Positions 53,312-63,122 are shown, numbered from the stretch's first letter. The stretch: 64,000 bases of DNA from an uncultured Clostridia bacterium (GCA_947631455.1 CANRLH010000006.1:52034-116033); one strand, 5' to 3'. Made by a program: numbers and translations. The notes: generated by a model not told the origin, from the sequence alone.

Positions 53312-54631
53312 ATGAAGCGTATACTTTCCTTTATACTTATAACCGCCGTGTGCCTGTCGGTTACAGGCTGCTCCTTTGAGGACGAGCTTGATGCGGGAGG
53401 ACTTCTTTCTGCGCCGATGATGACAACGGAGCAAAGGGAAATACACGAAGCTCTTACGAATGCAATCGGAAATGAGATTACGCTTAAGTATCCTAAAAAC
53501 GGGGAGAACCGCAGCGCATTCGTTATAGAAAACATCGATAATGAGCCGACCGAAGAGGCGATAGTTTTTTATCAGTATAAGTCGGCTGACCTTGACGAGG
53601 GAACGGTCCATGTTCATATTCTCGACCAGATCGACGGTAAGTGGAGTTCGGCAATTGACTTTGCCGGTTCGGGCGCGGAGGTTGACAGGATATTTATTTC
53701 TCCGCTCAGAGAGGGCAGATCTCCCAGTATCATTATAGGCTATTCTACACTCAGTCCGTCACTCAATCAGTTTCAGATATACTCATATGACAGTGAGAAT
53801 ATAAACACGGTGTATACAGACAATTATTCGCTTCTCAGCGTAGTTGACTTTGAAGACGACGGCTATTACGACATTTTCAAGTCGAGCATTGACCCTGAAA
53901 CCGGCAAGACAGAGGGAGTTATAATAGGACAGGAAGGAAACGAGTTTTACACTATCGCAACGGTGAAGATGTCAGACTATATCTCCTCGTATGTTCAGTG
54001 CCGCCACGGAAAGACCGAAGACGGCAAGCGGGCGATTTTTATTGATTCCTTAAATGCTGACGGATATTTGCAGACGGACATAATATCAAAAAGCTCAAAA
54101 ACGTATCAGAATCTGTCTTTGGTTTTTAAAGACAAGGCTTTTGAAAAGTCGGTGAGAGATACGGGGTACCTCACACAGGATGTTGGACGTGACGGAACTC
54201 TTGAGATCCCTACAAACGAGATAATGGCGGGGTATGAGCAGGCAGACAGCGTTAAGAATATGATCACCGTTTTTTCAGGATTCGATGGGGACTATTCTCT
54301 TAAGCAAAAGTACAAGGGCTTTTATATGATAAACGACGGATATTTTTTCAATATGCCGCCGGATATGCTCAAGAGCGCCACCGTAAAGATAGATGAAACT
54401 ACCGGGGAATCTGTTTTTTACAAGTTAGAGGGAACGGCTCAACAGAGCGATAAGGAGCTTTTCAGGATAAACGTGGTAAACAGCTCAGAGTATGAAAATT
54501 ACAGAGCGCTCGGGTATATGCTTATAACACAGCAGGGACAGCTCAGATATATAGTCAAACGGACTAATACCGATGAAAAGCTTTGTCTGAAACTTGATGA
54601 TATAAAGGATAATTTTTATTTGATACCGTAA
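53312..54631 (+). CDS. Large lipoprotein of unknown function, co-encoded with a two-component system
   Basis: 439 residues. Lipobox VTGC (Cys20). The mature protein has several short segments of the form DFEDDGYYDIF and DVGRDGTLEIP, the Asp-rich pattern of FG-GAP/VCBS-like beta-propeller calcium loops, so a propeller-like extracellular domain is plausible. It is followed at 30 bases by an OmpR-type regulator and then a histidine kinase, all on one strand. It might act as an extracellular ligand-sensing or co-sensor protein for that kinase. I do not recognise a named family. Confidence 0.75.
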   Translation: MKRILSFILITAVCLSVTGCSFEDELDAGGLLSAPMMTTEQREIHEALTNAIGNEITLKYPKNGENRSAFVIENIDNEPTEEAIVFYQYKSADLDEGTVHVHILDQIDGKWSSAIDFAGSGAEVDRIFISPLREGRSPSIIIGYSTLSPSLNQFQIYSYDSENINTVYTDNYSLLSVVDFEDDGYYDIFKSSIDPETGKTEGVIIGQEGNEFYTIATVKMSDYISSYVQCRHGKTEDGKRAIFIDSLNADGYLQTDIISKSSKTYQNLSLVFKDKAFEKSVRDTGYLTQDVGRDGTLEIPTNEIMAGYEQADSVKNMITVFSGFDGDYSLKQKYKGFYMINDGYFFNMPPDMLKSATVKIDETTGESVFYKLEGTAQQSDKELFRINVVNSSEYENYRALGYMLITQQGQLRYIVKRTNTDEKLCLKLDDIKDNFYLIP

Positions 54632-54661
54632 AAAACTAATACATCACGGAGGGTTATAATA

Positions 54662-55369
54662 ATGAGAAGAATTTTGGTGTGTGAAGACGAGGATTCAATC
54701 AGAGAGTTTGTCGTTATCAATCTTCAGCGTGTTGGATATGAGGTGGTGGACGTAAACTGCGGAGAGGAAGCCATAAGGGTTTTTGACGAGCAGGAGGGAA
54801 AGTTTGACGTTGCACTGCTTGACATTATGATGCCCGGGATCGACGGCTTTCAGGTGTGCAAAAAGCTCAGAGAAAAAACTCAGGCGCTGGGAATAATCAT
54901 GCTTTCGGCAAAAAGTCAGGAGATGGACAAGGTATCTTCACTTATGATAGGCGCAGATGATTACATTACAAAGCCTTTTTCCATATCTGAGCTTATCGCA
55001 AGAGTAGATGCGGTTTGCAGAAGAGTGGATATGGCTCAGCCTAAGCATGAGGAATCTGCATCATCAATAAGCTCGGGACCGTTTACCATCAATCTCAAGA
55101 GCAGAACCGTTTACAAAAACGGAGAACAGATCGATCTTACGCAGGTAGAATATCAGATAATGGAGTACTTTTTCAAGAATCAGAACACCGCCCTTGACCG
55201 CACGAGCATTCTAAACCAGATATGGGGAGACAGCTATTTCGGCGAGGATAAGATAGTTGATGTGAATATCCGAAGAATAAGAATGAAGATAGAGGACGAG
55301 CCTTCAAATCCACAGTATATCCAGACGATCTGGGGCTTTGGATATAAATGGGTGTCTAACAATAATTAG
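54662..55369 (+). CDS. OmpR-family response regulator
   Basis: 235 residues. Receiver with Glu8/Asp9/Glu10 pocket, phosphoacceptor Asp54 in ALLDIMMPGIDG and Lys in DDYITKPFS. A short linker (QPKHEESASSISS) leads to the winged helix (IDLTQVEYQIMEYFFKNQNT, IVDVNIRRIRMKIEDEP). GGAGGG precedes the ATG. Middle gene of the lipoprotein-RR-HK triad; separated from the kinase by 82 bases. Confidence 0.93.
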   Translation: MRRILVCEDEDSIREFVVINLQRVGYEVVDVNCGEEAIRVFDEQEGKFDVALLDIMMPGIDGFQVCKKLREKTQALGIIMLSAKSQEMDKVSSLMIGADDYITKPFSISELIARVDAVCRRVDMAQPKHEESASSISSGPFTINLKSRTVYKNGEQIDLTQVEYQIMEYFFKNQNTALDRTSILNQIWGDSYFGEDKIVDVNIRRIRMKIEDEPSNPQYIQTIWGFGYKWVSNNN

Positions 55370-55451
55370 CTTGAATATATTACGCTTAGCCGAAAGCGGC
55401 AAAACCTCAGAGTGATACATCTTTTCAACTTAAAGGAAGGAGACCTTGATA

Positions 55452-57041
55452 ATGCAGCTTAAAATGGTGGGGGAGTTTTTTGCCTTATTGCCCTCAAGGA
55501 TTAAGCAAACATTTGAAAATCTCAGGCACGGAGACTGGCGGGAAACTTTTTCGCCGGAAGGCATAAAGGGTTTCTTTAAGCAGATGAGCATTACAAAGCG
55601 CTGGTTTTTGAATATCTTCAGCGTGATATTTCTTATCATAACAGCGGTGTGCGTTGCTTCGATAATAATTTTTTACAGCTATTATAAAAATTCGGTCCAG
55701 CAGTATCTTACAAACAGAATGAATATTCTAACGGCGGAGGTTTCTAGGCTTTCGTATGATACATCGTCTAATCACAATGCTGAGATTCGGTCGATAGTCG
55801 AGACGTTTGACGAAAAGGACAGAATAGAGCTTATGGCTATCGATAGGCAGGGAGAAGTTGCGGTTACCTCTTCGGGGTTTTCGTTTGATGAGGGCGCAAG
55901 TCTTGAAAATCAGTATACTAACGACGGAGTTATAGATACGCTGGAGCTTTCCACCGGAGAGGAGATAATGCTGCTTACGACATCTATCGACGAATCATCG
56001 TCGGAGTTTGCGGCGCTAAGAATGGCTACATCTCTTGAGGGAGTAAATAATAGGTGTCTGTTTTTTTCGATAGTAATAGTACTTATTTCCGTGGCACTTT
56101 TAGGACTTATTTTTGCGCTTGGCTTTTACTTTGTAAGGACCATAAAAAGACCGGTGGACGAAATAGCAACGGTGGCAAGACAATACGCGACTGGGGACTT
56201 CTCAAAGAGACTTGAGCCTAAGCGGGATGATGAGCTTGGAAAGCTCTGTGAGAGTGTAAACTATATGGCGGGAGAGCTGTCTAGCGCCGAGACGATGAAA
56301 AATGAATTTATATCTCAGGTATCTCATGAGCTGAGAACTCCGCTTACGGCGATAAAGGGCTGGAGTGAAACGCTTACGACTATAAACGACAGAGATACAT
56401 TTATAAAAGGAATGAGAGTAATTTCATCGGAAAGCGAAAGACTTTCTCAAATGGTCGAGGAGCTTTTAGACTTTTCGCGTATTCAGGACGGGCGGCTTTT
56501 GCTTAATATGGACAACCTTGATATATTAGCGGAGCTTGGTGAAACTATACTTATATATCAGGAAAGAGCAAAGGCTTTGAACATAACGCTTAATTATTAC
56601 GAGCCTGAGATGCTCCCGATAGTTTACGGCGACAAAAACCGTTTAAGACAGGTGTTTATAAATATCGTCGACAACGCTATAAAATACTGCGACAGCGGAG
56701 ATATGGTAAATGTTGAAGCATATGAGGAAAAGGGCTATGCGGTAATATCCGTATCAGATACCGGAATAGGTATAAGCGAGACGGATCTTCCGAAGGTCAA
56801 GAAAAAATTTTTTAAGGCTGATAATACCAGACGTGGTTCCGGAATCGGCCTGGCGGTAGCGGACGAAATAATAACTCTTCACGGTGGAACGCTTGACATA
56901 AACAGTCAGAAGGGTGTGGGAACTACTGTTATTATAAAGCTTCCCTGCCGGGAAAATAAGAAAACCGCAGCAGAAAAAAGTGTAAATGTCGAGGTTATTT
57001 CAACAGTAGAGGAAAGGAACGAATTTGCAAATGGCGAATAA
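55452..57041 (+). CDS. Sensor histidine kinase with HAMP domain
   Basis: 529 residues. A cytoplasmic N-terminus of about 50 residues is unusual for the class. TM1 (52-76) and TM2 (203-227) flank an extracytoplasmic sensor of about 125 residues; HAMP at 228-280; His292 in SQVSHELRTPL; ATPase motifs NIVDNAIKYC, DTGIGI and GSGIGLAVADEI. ATG 55452 follows AAGGAAGGAG. The last 16 bases overlap the next gene. Context suggests it works with the lipoprotein and regulator upstream. Confidence 0.92.
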   Translation: MQLKMVGEFFALLPSRIKQTFENLRHGDWRETFSPEGIKGFFKQMSITKRWFLNIFSVIFLIITAVCVASIIIFYSYYKNSVQQYLTNRMNILTAEVSRLSYDTSSNHNAEIRSIVETFDEKDRIELMAIDRQGEVAVTSSGFSFDEGASLENQYTNDGVIDTLELSTGEEIMLLTTSIDESSSEFAALRMATSLEGVNNRCLFFSIVIVLISVALLGLIFALGFYFVRTIKRPVDEIATVARQYATGDFSKRLEPKRDDELGKLCESVNYMAGELSSAETMKNEFISQVSHELRTPLTAIKGWSETLTTINDRDTFIKGMRVISSESERLSQMVEELLDFSRIQDGRLLLNMDNLDILAELGETILIYQERAKALNITLNYYEPEMLPIVYGDKNRLRQVFINIVDNAIKYCDSGDMVNVEAYEEKGYAVISVSDTGIGISETDLPKVKKKFFKADNTRRGSGIGLAVADEIITLHGGTLDINSQKGVGTTVIIKLPCRENKKTAAEKSVNVEVISTVEERNEFANGE

Positions 57042-57987
57042 TTCAAAGGAAAAATTCAAATCCAAAATAGGCGGACAGGCGCTTATTGAGGGCGTAATGA
57101 TGAGGGGGATAGAAACTTCGGCAATGGCGCTGAGGCTTCCGACAGGAGAGATAGAGACGGAAACATGGGCTATAAAAAACGGAAAAAATCCGCCTTGGTA
57201 CAGAAAATGTCCTTTCATAAGAGGTCCGTTTAACTTTGTTACCTCTCTGGTGGACGGCTATAAGTGCCTCACAAAATCCGCTGACAGAGCTATGGATTTT
57301 GAGGACGATCAGCCGCAGACAAAATTTGAGATGTGGCTTGACAGACATATCGGAGATAAGCTGATGCCGATAGTTACCACGATAGGAGTCATACTGGGTG
57401 TTGCACTTGCGGTGGTTTTGTTTATGTGGTTGCCGGCACTTGTGTCAAGTCTGGTCGGAAAGGTGATAACGCTTAATTCGGTTGCAAAGACGGTAATTGA
57501 GGGTATAATAAAGATAGCCATATTTATTCTGTATATGGCGCTCACCGCGCTTTTAAAGGATATAAGGCGAACATACGAGTATCATGGAGCTGAGCATAAA
57601 ACGATCGCCTGCTACGAGGCAGAAGAGGAGCTTACGGTCGAAAATGTAAAAAAGCACTGCCGTTTTCACCCGAGATGCGGAACAAGCTTTATAATTCTCA
57701 CTTTGATAGTAAGCATAATAATAACCTCGGTTTTACAGCTTCCGTGGAATAATATTGTTTTGAGAATAGCTATCAAGCTTTTGCTCATACCCGTTTATGT
57801 AGGTATAACCTATGAGGTCATACGTCTGGCCGGAAAATACTATAATCCCGTGACAAGGGTGATATCAGCGCCCGGGCTTTGGCTTCAGAGAATTACTACC
57901 AGAGAACCCGACGAAAGCGAGATCGAGGTTGCCATAGCGGCGCTTAAGCCTTGTATTCCGACGAATAAAGAAGAAGATAAGTGGTAG
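57031..57987 (+). CDS. DUF1385 (YqhQ-like) membrane protein
   Basis: 318 residues. KIGGQALIEGVMMRG at the start, the conserved RGPFNFVTSLVDGYK segment and HGAEHKTIACYE with CRFHPRCGTSF are signatures of DUF1385. Four or five membrane helices. The function is unknown; in Firmicutes it is commonly next to prmC, as here. I chose ATG 57031; a TTG 6 bases upstream has the better distance from AAAGGA and cannot be excluded. It overlaps the end of the kinase gene by 11 bases. Confidence 0.9.
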   Translation: MANNSKEKFKSKIGGQALIEGVMMRGIETSAMALRLPTGEIETETWAIKNGKNPPWYRKCPFIRGPFNFVTSLVDGYKCLTKSADRAMDFEDDQPQTKFEMWLDRHIGDKLMPIVTTIGVILGVALAVVLFMWLPALVSSLVGKVITLNSVAKTVIEGIIKIAIFILYMALTALLKDIRRTYEYHGAEHKTIACYEAEEELTVENVKKHCRFHPRCGTSFIILTLIVSIIITSVLQLPWNNIVLRIAIKLLLIPVYVGITYEVIRLAGKYYNPVTRVISAPGLWLQRITTREPDESEIEVAIAALKPCIPTNKEEDKW

Positions 57988-57990
57988 GGC

Positions 57991-58019
57991 TTGACAAATG
58001 TCAAAAAATACGGTATACT
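57991..58019 (+). promoter_or_regulatory. Sigma-A promoter of prmC, with palindrome on the -35
   Basis: -35 TTGACA (57991-57996), 17-base spacer, -10 TATACT (58014-58019). TTGACA-AA-TGTCAA (57991-58004) makes the -35 part of an inverted repeat. Confidence 0.7.
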
Positions 58020-58053
58020 AAATATAAAGAACTAATGTTCTGATGGAGGATAA

Positions 58054-58908
58054 ATGAAGTTAAAAGAAGCAAAGGAAATAATTAAAACAAAGCTTTCTGA
58101 GGGTGGTATATCAAATCCCAAAGAGGTTGATGAGCTTATATTGTATGCGACCGGAAAGAGCGCTTTGAAAACGCCTGATTACACGCTTAAAGAATCGGAG
58201 CAGAAAGTTCTGAACGAGCTTATGAAAAGGCGTCTTGACCATGAGCCGCTTCAGTATATAATAGGTGAGTGGGATTTTTACGGCAAACACTTTTTGGTGG
58301 GTGATGGAGTTTTGATCCCCCGTCAGGACACAGAGACACTTGTAGAAAAGTGCTTAAATGACAACAAGCAAAAAAGCGGTATGACCGTGATAGACCTTTG
58401 TGCGGGAAGCGGCTGCATAGGGCTTACGCTTGAGGACAGGCTTTCTGTTTCACATCTTTTGATGATTGAAAAGAGCAGGGCGGCGTTTGAGTACCTTGAG
58501 AAGAATACTGACAACTTTGAATCAGATGCAAAGCTCATACTCGGCGATATTTTTGACGAGAGCGTAATAAAAGGTCTGCCAAAGGCGGATATTATAACCT
58601 GCAATCCTCCGTATTTAAGCGTTGAGGATATGATGCCGCAAAATTTACAGCCGGAGGTTTCATTTGAACCGTTCGAGGCACTTTTCGGCGGGCAGGACGG
58701 ACTTGATTATTACTCGAAGATAGCAAGAGCATATAAAGGCGTTTTGAAAAAGGACGGAAAAATGTATCTTGAAATAGGTATTGGACAGGAGCAGGAGGTT
58801 ATGACGCTTCTCATTCACAACGGATATACAAATGTGAGAAAGCATAAGGACTTATCCGGAATATACCGCGTTGTGACAGCAGAGGTATCGGATGAATACG
58901 CTGACTGA
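58054..58908 (+). CDS. prmC: Release-factor glutamine methyltransferase PrmC
   Basis: 284 residues; methylates the GGQ glutamine of release factors RF1 and RF2. The N-terminal helical domain is followed by the SAM-binding motif DLCAGSGCIG (114-123) and the catalytic NPPY (184-187). The sequence GEWDFYGKHFLVGDGVLIPR is conserved. GGAGGA precedes the ATG. prfA, its usual neighbour, is not here; instead a DUF1294 gene overlaps its end by 17 bases. Confidence 0.95.
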   Translation: MKLKEAKEIIKTKLSEGGISNPKEVDELILYATGKSALKTPDYTLKESEQKVLNELMKRRLDHEPLQYIIGEWDFYGKHFLVGDGVLIPRQDTETLVEKCLNDNKQKSGMTVIDLCAGSGCIGLTLEDRLSVSHLLMIEKSRAAFEYLEKNTDNFESDAKLILGDIFDESVIKGLPKADIITCNPPYLSVEDMMPQNLQPEVSFEPFEALFGGQDGLDYYSKIARAYKGVLKKDGKMYLEIGIGQEQEVMTLLIHNGYTNVRKHKDLSGIYRVVTAEVSDEYAD

Positions 58909-59185
58909 TTTTCTTCGCTCCAATCCGTTGGCAGTCGCCGCGCCAGTGTTTATTATGTGCGTGATAACCTTCGCGGCGTTTGCAGCGGATAAGCTAAAGG
59001 CGATAAACGGAAGCAGAAGGATATCTGAAAGAACGCTTCTTTCGCTGTGCTTTTTGTTTGGCGCGCTTGGCGGATTGCTCGCTATGTATCTTGTAAGACA
59101 TAAGACCAGAAAGGCAAAGTTTTATTGCCTTGTGCCGTTGTTTCTTGTGTTGCAGACGATTCTTGTCTGTGCGGTATACATCTAA
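58892..59185 (+). CDS. DUF1294 small membrane protein
   Basis: 97 residues, three helices. AADKLKAINGSRRISERTLL and the RHKTRKAKF motif are typical of DUF1294. Function unknown. It starts inside prmC (17-base overlap, different frame), so it is coupled to it, with GAGGTATCGG upstream. recA follows after 66 bases. Confidence 0.87.
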   Translation: MNTLTDFLRSNPLAVAAPVFIMCVITFAAFAADKLKAINGSRRISERTLLSLCFLFGALGGLLAMYLVRHKTRKAKFYCLVPLFLVLQTILVCAVYI

Positions 59186-59251
59186 AAGAGTACGGACTTT
59201 TGGACAGATGATATGTTACAATGAATAAAACCACTTTAGGAGGGAAATAAA

Positions 59252-60445
59252 ATGGCGATAAAAAAGGCCGAAAAAAAGAAGCCCGTAACGGTCGTTACGG
59301 GAGAGGAAAAGAAAAAAGCTCTGGAAACTGCTATTGCTCAGATAGAAAAAATCTACGGAGCCGGAGCTGTAATGAAGCTAGGGCAGACCAAAGCTCTTGA
59401 TATTGCGGCGATACCCACAGGCTCTATGACCCTTGATCTGGCTCTGGGAATAGGCGGTGTGCCAAGGGGAAGAATAGTTGAGATATACGGGCCAGAAAGC
59501 TCGGGTAAGACCACCGTTGCCTTACATATAGTGGCAGAGGCGCAGAAGATGGGAGGCGAAGTAGCCTTCATAGACGTTGAGCATGCTCTTGACCCGGTAT
59601 ATGCGCAGAATCTTGGCGTAGATATTGAATCCATGCTGGTATCTCAGCCGGACAGCGGCGAGCAGGCTCTTGAAATTGCAGAAGCTTTGGCAAGGTCGGG
59701 GGCGATCGACTGCATAGTTCTTGACTCCGTTGCGGCAATGGTAACAAGGGCTGAAATAGACGGAAGTATGGGAGAAACACACGTCGGACAACTTGCAAGG
59801 CTCATGTCTCAGGCGATGAGAAAGCTCACCAGCGTTATTTCAAAGAGCAACTGCGTTGCCATTTTCATAAATCAGATAAGAGAGAAAATAGGTGCTATGT
59901 ACGGAAGTCCTGAAACCACACCCGGCGGACGTGCGCTTAAGTTTTACTCTTCGGTAAGGATAGATGTTCGCAGAGCAGAGCAGATAAAGCAGGGCAGTGA
60001 GGTCATCGGAAACAGAACAAAGTGCAAGGTGGTAAAAAACAAGGTCGCGCCGCCGTTTAAGGAGTGCGAGTTTGACATCATGTACGGTCAGGGCATTTCA
60101 CGTGTAGGCGAAGTGCTTGATATGGCGGTCGATCTGGGACTTGTCAAAAAGAGCGGAGCGTGGTTCAGTTATAACGATGTAAAGCTTGGACAGGGCAGAG
60201 ATAATTCAAAGGATTTCATCAAGCAAAATCCGGAGCTTATGAAAGAACTTGAGGATATTATCAAAGAGAAGGCTGCAAACGGAGAGGTTACTATGACTTC
60301 TAAAAAGAGCAAAAAGGAAGCGGCTTTAAAAGAGGCCAGCGAAGCGGCGGCGGAAAGATCGGAGAAGTCATCGTCCGCGGCAAGCTCTGTCATAGTTAAT
60401 ACTGACGATGACTTTGAAGAGTTTGCTCCTGTTGATACCGAATAA
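59252..60445 (+). CDS. recA: Recombinase RecA
   Basis: 397 residues; ATP-dependent strand exchange and SOS co-protease. The P-loop GPESSGKT is at 80-87 and the nearby Mg site in [12 protein letters not shown]-binding loops L1 and L2 follow ([20 protein letters not shown]). The last about 45 residues after [11 protein letters not shown] form an extended Lys-then-Ser/Glu/Asp-rich tail, longer than the E. coli tail (protein 353). AGGAGGG precedes the ATG. No LexA box of the Gram-positive GAAC-N4-GTTC type is seen in the 66-base upstream gap. Confidence 0.98.
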   Translation: MAIKKAEKKKPVTVVTGEEKKKALETAIAQIEKIYGAGAVMKLGQTKALDIAAIPTGSMTLDLALGIGGVPRGRIVEIYGPESSGKTTVALHIVAEAQKMGGEVAFIDVEHALDPVYAQNLGVDIESMLVSQPDSGEQALEIAEALARSGAIDCIVLDSVAAMVTRAEIDGSMGETHVGQLARLMSQAMRKLTSVISKSNCVAIFINQIREKIGAMYGSPETTPGGRALKFYSSVRIDVRRAEQIKQGSEVIGNRTKCKVVKNKVAPPFKECEFDIMYGQGISRVGEVLDMAVDLGLVKKSGAWFSYNDVKLGQGRDNSKDFIKQNPELMKELEDIIKEKAANGEVTMTSKKSKKEAALKEASEAAAERSEKSSSAASSVIVNTDDDFEEFAPVDTE

Positions 60446-61053
60446 TGAAAATTATTAAAATAGAAAAGTTTAAGGGTCAAACATACGGCGTTTATTTTGA
60501 GGAAGAAGAGCCTGTCTTTATAAACTCGGAGATAGTGGCTGAGTTTAACTTGAAGGAAGGGATAGATATCCCCGAGAGCGCTGTATCTGAGATCGTAAGA
60601 GCAAACGACATACGGCGTGCAAGAGAGCGCGCATTATACCTTCTTGACGCAAGAGAGTATTCGTATACAGAGCTTTTTAAAAAGCTTGAGGTGAACTATG
60701 ATGAGGAGATCTGCTATGAGGTGCTAAACCGTCTGGCAGAGCTCGGGCTTATAAACGACAGGCGATATGCCGAAAGGCTCGGCGAATACCTTATAGAGAA
60801 GAAGTGCTTTGGCAGATACCGCGCAAGTCAGGAGATGTATCGTCGTGGACTTTCACGCGAGATAATTAACGAAACGCTTGATAAGTACGACGAGGATTCG
60901 GTGGTAAGGCTGTATGAACTTGTAAAGGAAAAATACGAGAGATATATGACAGACGAAAAGGGAATAAACAAGGTGAGAAACGCTCTTGTGAGAAAGGGCT
61001 TTTCTTATGACGATATAAATGTTGTGATAAAAACTGTTCTTGATGAGGAATAG
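60445..61053 (+). CDS. recX: RecA regulator RecX
   Basis: 202 residues; binds RecA filaments and inhibits them. Three RecX triple-helix repeats are visible (YLLDAREYSYTELFKKLEVN, LGLINDRRYAERLGEYLIEK, RGLSREIINETLDKYDED). Its ATG overlaps the recA stop (TAATG), so translation is coupled. The usual recA-recX order. Confidence 0.93.
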   Translation: MKIIKIEKFKGQTYGVYFEEEEPVFINSEIVAEFNLKEGIDIPESAVSEIVRANDIRRARERALYLLDAREYSYTELFKKLEVNYDEEICYEVLNRLAELGLINDRRYAERLGEYLIEKKCFGRYRASQEMYRRGLSREIINETLDKYDEDSVVRLYELVKEKYERYMTDEKGINKVRNALVRKGFSYDDINVVIKTVLDEE

Positions 61054-61079
61054 TTTTATCACGAGCGGGGAGAGAATTT

Positions 61080-62402
61080 ATGACAAGGATAGGAATAGTA
61101 TCCCTTGGGTGCCCGAAAAATCAGGTGGACGCCGAGAGAATGCTTGCCCTTTTGAAGGATGAGGGCTATGAGATCGCCTATGACGCGGCGCTGAGTGATG
61201 TCGTTATAGTAAACACCTGCGGATTTATCCAGTCCGCAAAAGAAGAGGCAATAGAAACGATACTGGAGTTCTGCGATTTAAAGAAAGAGGGCAGAATAAA
61301 AGCTATTGTGGTTACGGGTTGCCTGGCGGAAAGATATCGGGAGGATATCGTAAATGAAATACCCGAGGTGGACGCAGTTGTAGGGATTGGTAAAAACGAT
61401 GAGCTTGCGGAGATAATAAGGAAAATATACGCGGGAAAAAAGATTTTGACTTTCGGTGATAAGAAAGACCTTTGTTTTGACGAGCGCAGGACACTGTCAA
61501 CACCTTCGCATCTGGCATACATAAAAATTGCAGAGGGCTGTGATAATTGCTGCTCATACTGTGCCATTCCGATGATACGGGGCGAATTCAGAAGCCGCAG
61601 CTTTGAAAGCATCATAAACGAAGCAAAGGCTTTGGCGCAAAAAGGTGTAAAGGAGATAGTCTTAATAGCGCAGGATACCACACGATATGGAGAGGATATT
61701 TACAAAGAGCCGCGACTGGCGGAGCTGCTTGAAGAGCTTGACAGGATAGAAGGGTTAAAATGGATAAGAACCCTTTATATGTATCCTGAGAGGATAACCG
61801 ATAAGCTGATAGATGTTTTTGCCAAAAGCGAAAGGATCGTTCCGTATATGGATATTCCGATACAGCACTGTGACAGGGACGTTTTAAGAAAGATGAACCG
61901 ACCGGGAGACGAAAGTAAGCTTCTAAAGCTAATTGATAAGATACGAGAAAGAGTCCCGGGGGTTATACTGAGAACGACGTTGATCGCGGGATTTCCCGGT
62001 GAAAGTGAAGAACAGTTTATTTCCCTTTGCGAGTTTGTGAAAAAGGTAAGATTTGACAGACTGGGTTGTTTTGCATATTCTCGCGAAGAGGGAACACCCG
62101 CGGCTGAGCTTGACGGTCAGCTTGACGATGATGTAAAGGAACATAGGGCGCAGATAGTTTACGACGAACAGGCGAGAATAATGTTTGAAAACAATGAAAA
62201 ACAGATAGGAAAAACTTTAGAGGTCGTCTGTGAGGGCTTTGACAGATATGCAGAATGCTTTTTCGGAAGAAGCTATATGGATGCTCCTGAAATTGACGGA
62301 AAGATTTTCTTCACTGCAGATCAAAAGCCTTGTGCAGGGGAGTTTGTAAGCATTAAAATAACCGACACCCTCGATTTTGATCTGCTGGGTGAAAGAGTCT
62401 GA
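61080..62402 (+). CDS. rimO: Ribosomal protein S12 methylthiotransferase RimO
   Basis: 440 residues of the MiaB/RimO radical-SAM family; adds a methylthio group to Asp of S12. The N-terminal cluster uses Cys11, Cys47 and Cys81; the radical-SAM cluster CxxxCxxC is Cys154, Cys158 and Cys161 (CDNCCSYC). IVSLGCPKNQVDAERML at the N-terminus favours RimO over MiaB. A TRAM domain occupies the last 65 residues. GGGGAGAG precedes the ATG. 26 bases after recX. Confidence 0.95.
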   Translation: MTRIGIVSLGCPKNQVDAERMLALLKDEGYEIAYDAALSDVVIVNTCGFIQSAKEEAIETILEFCDLKKEGRIKAIVVTGCLAERYREDIVNEIPEVDAVVGIGKNDELAEIIRKIYAGKKILTFGDKKDLCFDERRTLSTPSHLAYIKIAEGCDNCCSYCAIPMIRGEFRSRSFESIINEAKALAQKGVKEIVLIAQDTTRYGEDIYKEPRLAELLEELDRIEGLKWIRTLYMYPERITDKLIDVFAKSERIVPYMDIPIQHCDRDVLRKMNRPGDESKLLKLIDKIRERVPGVILRTTLIAGFPGESEEQFISLCEFVKKVRFDRLGCFAYSREEGTPAAELDGQLDDDVKEHRAQIVYDEQARIMFENNEKQIGKTLEVVCEGFDRYAECFFGRSYMDAPEIDGKIFFTADQKPCAGEFVSIKITDTLDFDLLGERV

Positions 62403-62447
62403 CATAGCGGCTTTTACAAATATCAGACGGATTTTAACAAAAAACGC

Positions 62448-62476
62448 TTTACATTTTTTTCTGTAAATGGTACAAT
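62448..62476 (+). promoter_or_regulatory. Sigma-A promoter of pgsA
   Basis: -35 TTTACA (62448-62453), 17-base spacer, -10 TACAAT (62471-62476). Confidence 0.65.
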
Positions 62477-62540
62477 ATTCATATATCACTGATTTAAACG
62501 GCGCCGCAGGGTGCAAATCCGGGAAAGGATAAGGCCTATT

Positions 62541-63122
62541 ATGAATCTTAATTTACCTAATAAGCTTACCGTTATCAGAATGGTGCTTATTCCGTTTTAT
62601 ATCGCGGGAATGATCTTAAGCGAGTATTTCGGAAACGAAAGCGGCAGCGGCATAAATGTTTACGTTTTGCTGTCTCTTTTGGTATTCGTCATTGCCTCAG
62701 TTACAGACTGGTTTGATGGAATGATCGCGAGAAAGAGAAACCTTATCACTACTTTCGGAAAGTTTTTGGACCCGCTTGCAGACAAGATGCTCGTAATGAG
62801 CGCGCTGGTCTTGTTTGCCGCCAGAGAACCAAAGTGGGTGGACGCTGTTGCGGTGCTTTTGATACTCGCAAGAGAGTTTGCGGTCTCTGCTTTAAGACTT
62901 GTGGTCGCAAATGAAGGCGTGGTAGTTCCGGCTGGAATGCTCGGGAAAATAAAGACTGCTTTTACGATGCTCTCTGTTGTTGCGATAATGCTTATTGAGG
63001 GCTTGGGTATACACATATTTATATTAAACGAGGTCCTTATCTGGATAGCCGCCGTGCTTACGGTCATTTCAGGAATACAGTATGTAGCGGCATATTGGGA
63101 TTTAATAGATTCAAACAAGTAA
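62541..63122 (+). CDS. pgsA: CDP-diacylglycerol-glycerol-3-phosphate 3-phosphatidyltransferase
   Basis: 193-residue membrane enzyme for phosphatidylglycerol synthesis. The CDP-alcohol phosphotransferase motif is present: DGMIARKRNLITTFGKFLD followed by PLAD, with spacing DGxxAR-x8-GxxxDxxxD. NLPNKLTVIRMVLIPFYI is the usual N-terminal helix. Start ATG 62541, preceded by AAGG; an earlier in-frame codon at 62511 lacks support. The rimO-pgsA order is common in Clostridia. Confidence 0.95.
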   Translation: MNLNLPNKLTVIRMVLIPFYIAGMILSEYFGNESGSGINVYVLLSLLVFVIASVTDWFDGMIARKRNLITTFGKFLDPLADKMLVMSALVLFAAREPKWVDAVAVLLILAREFAVSALRLVVANEGVVVPAGMLGKIKTAFTMLSVVAIMLIEGLGIHIFILNEVLIWIAAVLTVISGIQYVAAYWDLIDSNK

